Shown: one piece after another, positions 61,147 to 64,000 of the stretch | Layout: each line of letters opens with the position of its first letter | Position numbering within the stretch: the stretch's first letter is position 1 | Assembly (NCBI RefSeq): GCF_029637485.1 | Contig: NZ_CP069128.1 | Location: 2,078,001-2,142,000 of the forward strand | Origin: Sphingomonas sp. LHG3406-1 | Lineage (GTDB): Bacteria > Pseudomonadota > Alphaproteobacteria > Sphingomonadales > Sphingomonadaceae | Direction: 5' to 3' | DNA: 64,000 nt | Position numbers and translations under genes: made by a program | Notes under the pieces: generated by a model | Told to the model about the DNA's origin: nothing | Database searches by the model: none | The model's input: only the letters and a program-made list of their open reading frames with translations

Positions 61147-61266
61147 CTAGTCCTTGGGGCTGGTGTCGGTGGAAGCGGCGGCGGCGTCGCGGGGGCGGCG
61201 CTTGGGGACGGGGATGGCGACGGCCGCGGTCGGGGCCGATAGGGCGAGGATGAGTTCCGGTTTCAT
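61147..61266 (-). CDS. 39-residue micro-protein between nrdA and nrdB
   Basis: Reads MKPELILALSAPTAAVAIPV then KRRPRDAAAASTDTSPKD. A hydrophobic N-terminus (too short for a secure membrane helix) is followed by a basic patch and polar tail. AGGAGA lies about 9 bases upstream of the ATG on the minus strand, supporting translation. It ends 4 bases before the nrdB start. No family is recognised; overlapping mRNA with nrdA and nrdB is inferred from strand and spacing. Confidence 0.55.
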   Translation of the reverse strand: MKPELILALSAPTAAVAIPVPKRRPRDAAAASTDTSPKD

Positions 61267-61297
61267 GCGGCGCGTCTCCTGCGGATGGATGGCGTGA

Positions 61298-61516
61298 TCA
61301 TGGGCTCGCCCCGTTGCTGAAGTCGTAGGGTTCGGTCGTCGCATAGGCGATGGCGAAGCCGCCCAGGACCAGGCCGAAGGCGAGCAGCATCATGCCGCCG
61401 ATGAGCTGGGCGGTGGACTTGCGGCTCTCCCCCGGGCGCCCCCGCAAGGCGGCGATGAGGGTGAGGAGGCCGAAGAGGGCGCTGAGGCCGCCGAGGATGA
61501 CGAAGAGCAGGTTCAT
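61298..61516 (-). CDS. 72-residue two-helix membrane protein in the nrd operon
   Basis: A small membrane protein with two helices (LLFVILGGLSALFGLLTLIA and LIGGMMLLAFGLVLGGFAIA) joined by a basic loop RGRPGESRKST, ending TTEPYDFSNGASP. It is inside the nrdA-nrdB gap on the same strand. The nearest Shine-Dalgarno sequence (GGAGG) is about 15 bases from the ATG, so initiation may depend on coupling to the 32-residue gene. No named family is recognised. Confidence 0.75.
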   Translation of the reverse strand: MNLLFVILGGLSALFGLLTLIAALRGRPGESRKSTAQLIGGMMLLAFGLVLGGFAIAYATTEPYDFSNGASP

Positions 61517-61522
61517 GGGGGA

Positions 61523-61621
61523 TCAACGCACGCCTCCGCCCTTCTTCGCCACGAAGGCGCCGACGACGACGATCACCGCGAAGGAGGGCGGCGGGGCGAG
61601 GACGGGGCTGGCGAAGCTCAT
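61523..61621 (-). CDS. 32-residue membrane micro-protein in the nrd operon
   Basis: Reads MSFASPVLAPPPSFAVIVVV followed by GAFVAKKGGGVR: a short hydrophobic helix and a basic end, typical of a single-pass micro-protein. Its ATG overlaps the stop of the upstream 27-residue gene by 4 bases (ATGA). GGAAGG is about 7 bases upstream. Its stop is 6 bases before the 72-residue gene's start. It is too short to show homology by eye. Confidence 0.6.
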   Translation of the reverse strand: MSFASPVLAPPPSFAVIVVVGAFVAKKGGGVR

Positions 61622-61701
61622 CGCCCGCCCTTCCGCTGAAGCGAGCGCAGCGCCCAGAAGATCACCAGGACGGCGATGACGATGACGGCAATCTTCAGCA
61701 T
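61618..61701 (-). CDS. 27-residue membrane micro-protein in the nrd operon
   Basis: Reads MLKIAVIVIAVLVIFWALRS then LQRKGGR: one hydrophobic helix with a basic C-terminal end. A strong ribosome binding site (AAGGAGG, about 9 bases before the ATG on the minus strand) shows this very short gene is translated. It overlaps the 32-residue gene by 4 bases. It lies just after two GC-rich hairpins that follow nrdA. Confidence 0.65.
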   Translation of the reverse strand: MLKIAVIVIAVLVIFWALRSLQRKGGR

Positions 61702-61722
61702 GGCGTCAATCCTCCTTCCGGT

Positions 61723-61793
61723 GGCGGCGGCAGGGCCGCGAGCCCTGCCGCCGCCGGCTCCTCGCGCCCGCCCCTCCCGCGCGGCGGGAGGGG
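61723..61793 (-). promoter_or_regulatory. two tandem GC hairpins between nrdA and its downstream micro-genes
   Basis: First on the transcript: CCCCTCCCGC/GCGGGAGGGG (61771-61780 with 61784-61793, loop of three). Next: a perfect 14-base-pair stem GGCGGCGGCAGGGC/GCCCTGCCGCCGCC (61723-61736 with 61742-61755, loop CGCGA). Neither has a T-run, so they may cause partial termination, mRNA processing or protection and set the ratio of nrdA to nrdB. Confidence 0.6.
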
Positions 61794-61803
61794 GCTCAGC
61801 GGA

Positions 61804-63702
61804 TCACTGGCAGGCCAGGCACTCGTCATAGTCGGTGCTGGCGGCGAGCTCGTACTTGGGCGCTTCGGCGGTGTTGTCGGCCTCCACCCCGCCGGCGAAG
61901 CCCGCGCGCTGCACGGACTTGGAGCGGAGATAGTAGAGCGACTTGATGCCGAGCTCCCAGGCGCGGAAGTGGAGCATCATCAGGTCCCACTTGTCGACGT
62001 CGGCCGGGATGAACAGGTTCAGCGAGGTGGCCTGGTCGATGTAGGGCGTGCGGTCGGCGGCGAGCTCGATCAGCCAGCGCTGGTCGATCTCGAAGCTGGT
62101 CTTGAAGGTCGCCTTCTCATCCTCGGAGAGGAAGTCGAGGTGGGCGACGCTGCCACCCTGCTCGAGAATCGAATTCCACACCGCGTCGGAGTTCTTCGAC
62201 TTCTCGGTGAGGAGCTTCTCCAGGTACGGATTGCGGATCGAGAAGCTGCCGGACAACGTCTTGTGGGTATAGACGTTGGCCGGGATCGGTTCGATGCAGG
62301 CCGAGGTGCCGCCGCAGATGATCGAGATGGACGCGGTCGGCGCGATCGCCATCTTGCAGGAAAAGCGCTCCATCACGCCCATGTCGGCGGCGTCCGGGCA
62401 CGGCCCGCGCTCGACTGCCAGCTGGAGCGAGGCTTCGTCGACCTGCGCCTTGATGTGCTTGAAGATCTTGAGGTTCCAGCTTTTGGCCATGGCGCCTTCG
62501 AACGGCAGGCCGCGGGCCTGGAGGAAGGAGTGGAAGCCCATCACGCCGAGACCGACCGAGCGCTCGCGCTCCGCGCTGTACTTGGCCCGCGCCATCTCGT
62601 CCGGCGCGCGGTCGATATAGTCGGTGAGGACATTGTCGAGGAAGCGCATGACGTCCTCGATGAACGACTTGTCGCCGTTCCACTGGTCCCAGGTTTCGAG
62701 GTTGAGGGACGACAGGCAGCAGACCGCGGTGCGGTCGGCGCCGAGATGGTCCTTGCCGGTCGGCAGGGTGATCTCGGAGCAGAGGTTCGAGGTCGACACC
62801 TTGAGGCCGAGATCGCGGTGATGCTTGGGCATCGACCGGTTCACCTGGTCGATGAAGATGATGTAGGGCTCGCCGGTCGCAAGGCGGGTCTCGACCAGCT
62901 TCTGGAACAGCGAGCGGGCGTCGACCGTGCCGCGCGGGCTCTGGTCGCGGGGGCTGCGGAGCGTGAACTCGGCGCCGTCGCGCACCGCTTCCATGAACTC
63001 GTCGGTGACCAGCACGCCATGGTGCAGGTTCAGCGCCTTGCGGTTGAAGTCGCCCGAGGGCTTCCGGATCTCGAGGAACTCCTCGATTTCGGGGTGCGAG
63101 ATGTCGAGGTAGCAGGCGGCCGAGCCGCGGCGGAGCGAGCCCTGGCTGATGGCGAGGGTCAGCGAGTCCATCACCCGCACGAAGGGGATGATGCCGCTGG
63201 TCTTGCCGTTGAGGCCGACCGGCTCACCGATGCCGCGGACATTGCCCCAATAGGTGCCGATGCCGCCGCCCTTGGACGCGAGCCAGACATTCTCGTTCCA
63301 GGTATTGACGATGCCGTCGAGGCTGTCGCTGACCGAGTTCAGATAGCAGCTGATCGGCAGGCCGCGACCGGTGCCGCCATTGGACAGGACCGGGGTCGCC
63401 GGCATGAACCACAGCTTGGAGATATAGTCGTAGACGCGCTGGGCATGCGCCTCGTCGTCGGCATAGGCGGCGGCGACGCGGGCGAACAGGTCCTGGTAGC
63501 TTTCGCCGGGCAGGAGGTAGCGGTCGTTCAGCGTCTCCTTGCCGAAGTCGGTGAGGAGCGCGTCGCGGCTCGAATCGGTGGTCACCGAGAAGCGCCGGGC
63601 GTCGACCGTCTTGCTGTCCTTCTTCGCCGACTCCTCCTTAGAGGCCTGGGGCGGGGTGGTGACGTCGGCGCTGCCGACCTCGCTGCCGCTCGAGAAGTCC
63701 AT
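61804..63702 (-). CDS. nrdA: ribonucleoside-diphosphate reductase subunit alpha
   Basis: The catalytic subunit that reduces ribonucleotides. The 632 residues contain the radical-site motif NLCSE (Asn306, Cys308, Glu310), redox Cys119 and Cys328/329 region, and the C-terminal swinging pair CLAC (Cys628, Cys631). There is no N-terminal ATP cone, the domain that shuts off the enzyme with dATP in E. coli. ATG 63702 was chosen because AGGAGG lies about 8 bases upstream; ATG 63708 is too close to it. It starts the nrd operon. Confidence 0.94.
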   Translation of the reverse strand: MDFSSGSEVGSADVTTPPQASKEESAKKDSKTVDARRFSVTTDSSRDALLTDFGKETLNDRYLLPGESYQDLFARVAAAYADDEAHAQRVYDYISKLWFMPATPVLSNGGTGRGLPISCYLNSVSDSLDGIVNTWNENVWLASKGGGIGTYWGNVRGIGEPVGLNGKTSGIIPFVRVMDSLTLAISQGSLRRGSAACYLDISHPEIEEFLEIRKPSGDFNRKALNLHHGVLVTDEFMEAVRDGAEFTLRSPRDQSPRGTVDARSLFQKLVETRLATGEPYIIFIDQVNRSMPKHHRDLGLKVSTSNLCSEITLPTGKDHLGADRTAVCCLSSLNLETWDQWNGDKSFIEDVMRFLDNVLTDYIDRAPDEMARAKYSAERERSVGLGVMGFHSFLQARGLPFEGAMAKSWNLKIFKHIKAQVDEASLQLAVERGPCPDAADMGVMERFSCKMAIAPTASISIICGGTSACIEPIPANVYTHKTLSGSFSIRNPYLEKLLTEKSKNSDAVWNSILEQGGSVAHLDFLSEDEKATFKTSFEIDQRWLIELAADRTPYIDQATSLNLFIPADVDKWDLMMLHFRAWELGIKSLYYLRSKSVQRAGFAGGVEADNTAEAPKYELAASTDYDECLACQ

Positions 63703-63824
63703 GGTCATTTCCTCCTGGCGGCCGATTGCGCCGCTCCTTGTTCCCGATCCGTTCACGGTGCCGGGATACGCCCGACGGCCGTGATTCGCTAGGGCCTCGA
63801 GAGGTTGGAGAGGGTTCATCCCCG

Positions 63825-63833
63825 CTATCCACA
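63825..63833 (+). promoter_or_regulatory. DnaA-box-like sequence in the nrdA leader
   Basis: CTATCCACA at 63825-63833 differs from the DnaA consensus TTATCCACA at one base. With the second site TTATCCCCA (63865-63873, one mismatch, between the promoter hexamers), it makes a pair that fits DnaA control of nrdA seen in E. coli. Chance matches are possible. Confidence 0.45.
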
Positions 63834-63857
63834 GGGACGCGTCTCTCCCTCGCCAGA

Positions 63858-63886
63858 GATATAGTTATCCCCAGCGCCAACCACAA
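63858..63886 (-). promoter_or_regulatory. candidate sigma-70 promoter of nrdA
   Basis: On the minus strand TTGTGG (63881-63886) and TATATC (63858-63863) are separated by 17 bases, about 155 bases before ATG 63702. This gives an untranslated leader of about 150 bases. The DnaA-like TTATCCCCA lies between the hexamers, and the first NrdR-like box overlaps the -35. Confidence 0.55.
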
Positions 63887-63927
63887 GTTTGTGCGTTGGT
63901 CCCCCGATGCCGCTACAACATCTTGTG
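63882..63927 (-). promoter_or_regulatory. pair of candidate NrdR boxes upstream of nrdA
   Basis: CACAAGTTTGTG (63882-63893, arms CACAA/TTGTG) and the related CAACATCTTGTG (63916-63927, ACAA..TTGT core) are about 33 bases apart centre to centre, the spacing usual for tandem NrdR boxes. The first overlaps the candidate -35, where repression would act. Match to the NrdR consensus is partial, so this is a candidate. Confidence 0.45.
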
Positions 63928-64000
63928 CTTTGACCCGCGATTCAGCGCAAGCGGGAAAATGCCGGGGAAAGCGAAAATGCGGTGGATTGTGTGGCAACGG

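Noticed and set aside
1..64000. CRISPR arrays, insertion sequences, rRNA genes and prophage genes
   Set aside because: No direct-repeat array, transposase, terminal-repeat pair, rRNA-like sequence or phage structural gene was seen. The HNH and RadC-type genes alone do not show a prophage.

Overview
The window is high-GC, very tightly packed chromosomal DNA that looks like an alphaproteobacterium of the order Sphingomonadales (Sphingomonas/Sphingomicrobium type). Support comes from the protein families: large 180-kDa-class NAD-glutamate dehydrogenase, twin-helix HIG1-like protein beside a PduO-type cobalamin adenosyltransferase, DUF2171, KTSC, RHH_4 and small conserved sphingomonad proteins, and a sigma-EcfG type promoter. 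Most genes overlap by 1, 4 or 8 bases (ATGA, GTGA, TGATG), so translational coupling is common. I saw no rRNA, convincing tRNA, CRISPR array or intact insertion sequence.

Layout. 1-5 kb: a YqiJ-like fragment, a TlpA-type thioredoxin lipoprotein divergent from a small lipoprotein and galU, a degenerate response regulator, an HNH nuclease, gluQ, and the twin-helix/cobalamin adenosyltransferase pair. 5.1-10.4 kb: a flavoprotein coupled to egtB-egtD (ergothioneine), then yggT, folD, a secreted protein and marC. 10.4-16 kb: a surface-glycan module (GtrA, SAM methyltransferase, polyprenyl-phosphate type GT2, two large polytopic proteins). 16-21 kb: an EF-hand protein, then the coupled rlmN-tauE-mpaB-cfa series. 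21-26.6 kb: an IalB-like protein and prepilin peptidase, an NfrB-like glycosyltransferase with a frameshifted outer-membrane partner, and a long-chain acyl-CoA ligase. 26.6-30.8 kb: glyoxalases I and II, a SIMPL protein, an alpha/beta hydrolase and hypotheticals.

At 30.8-31.6 kb the 3' end of a flagellin gene (minus strand) abuts the 3' end of flgD (plus strand). This looks like the scar of a large deletion that removed a flagellar cluster. It is followed by a nuclease, a GDSL autotransporter, and the tyrosine-catabolism operon hmgA-fahA with an M20 peptidase and a small acetyltransferase. 38.4-46.1 kb: a stress-promoter-driven micro membrane protein, a KTSC protein, a PAS protein, glutamate dehydrogenase, an ATP-grasp protein and an RHH regulator. 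46.1-55.6 kb: phaB, hemH, a Tat-exported molybdoenzyme-like protein lacking the usual catalytic Glu, an acyl-CoA ligase, lgt, a MidA-like methyltransferase, an acetyltransferase and pgeF. 55.6-60 kb: small conserved and accessory genes, including a membrane-tethered HNH protein, a membrane-tethered LuxR-type HTH protein and a RadC-type protein. 60-64 kb: the class I ribonucleotide reductase operon, read right to left. Four micro-genes, at least three of them membrane proteins, lie between nrdA and nrdB, and the nrdA promoter has candidate NrdR boxes and DnaA-like boxes.

The best candidates for something undescribed are the nrdA-nrdB micro-gene string, the flagellar deletion scar, the 57-60 kb accessory cluster, and the CTG start codons. 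All family names come from motif recognition by eye; no database search was run.
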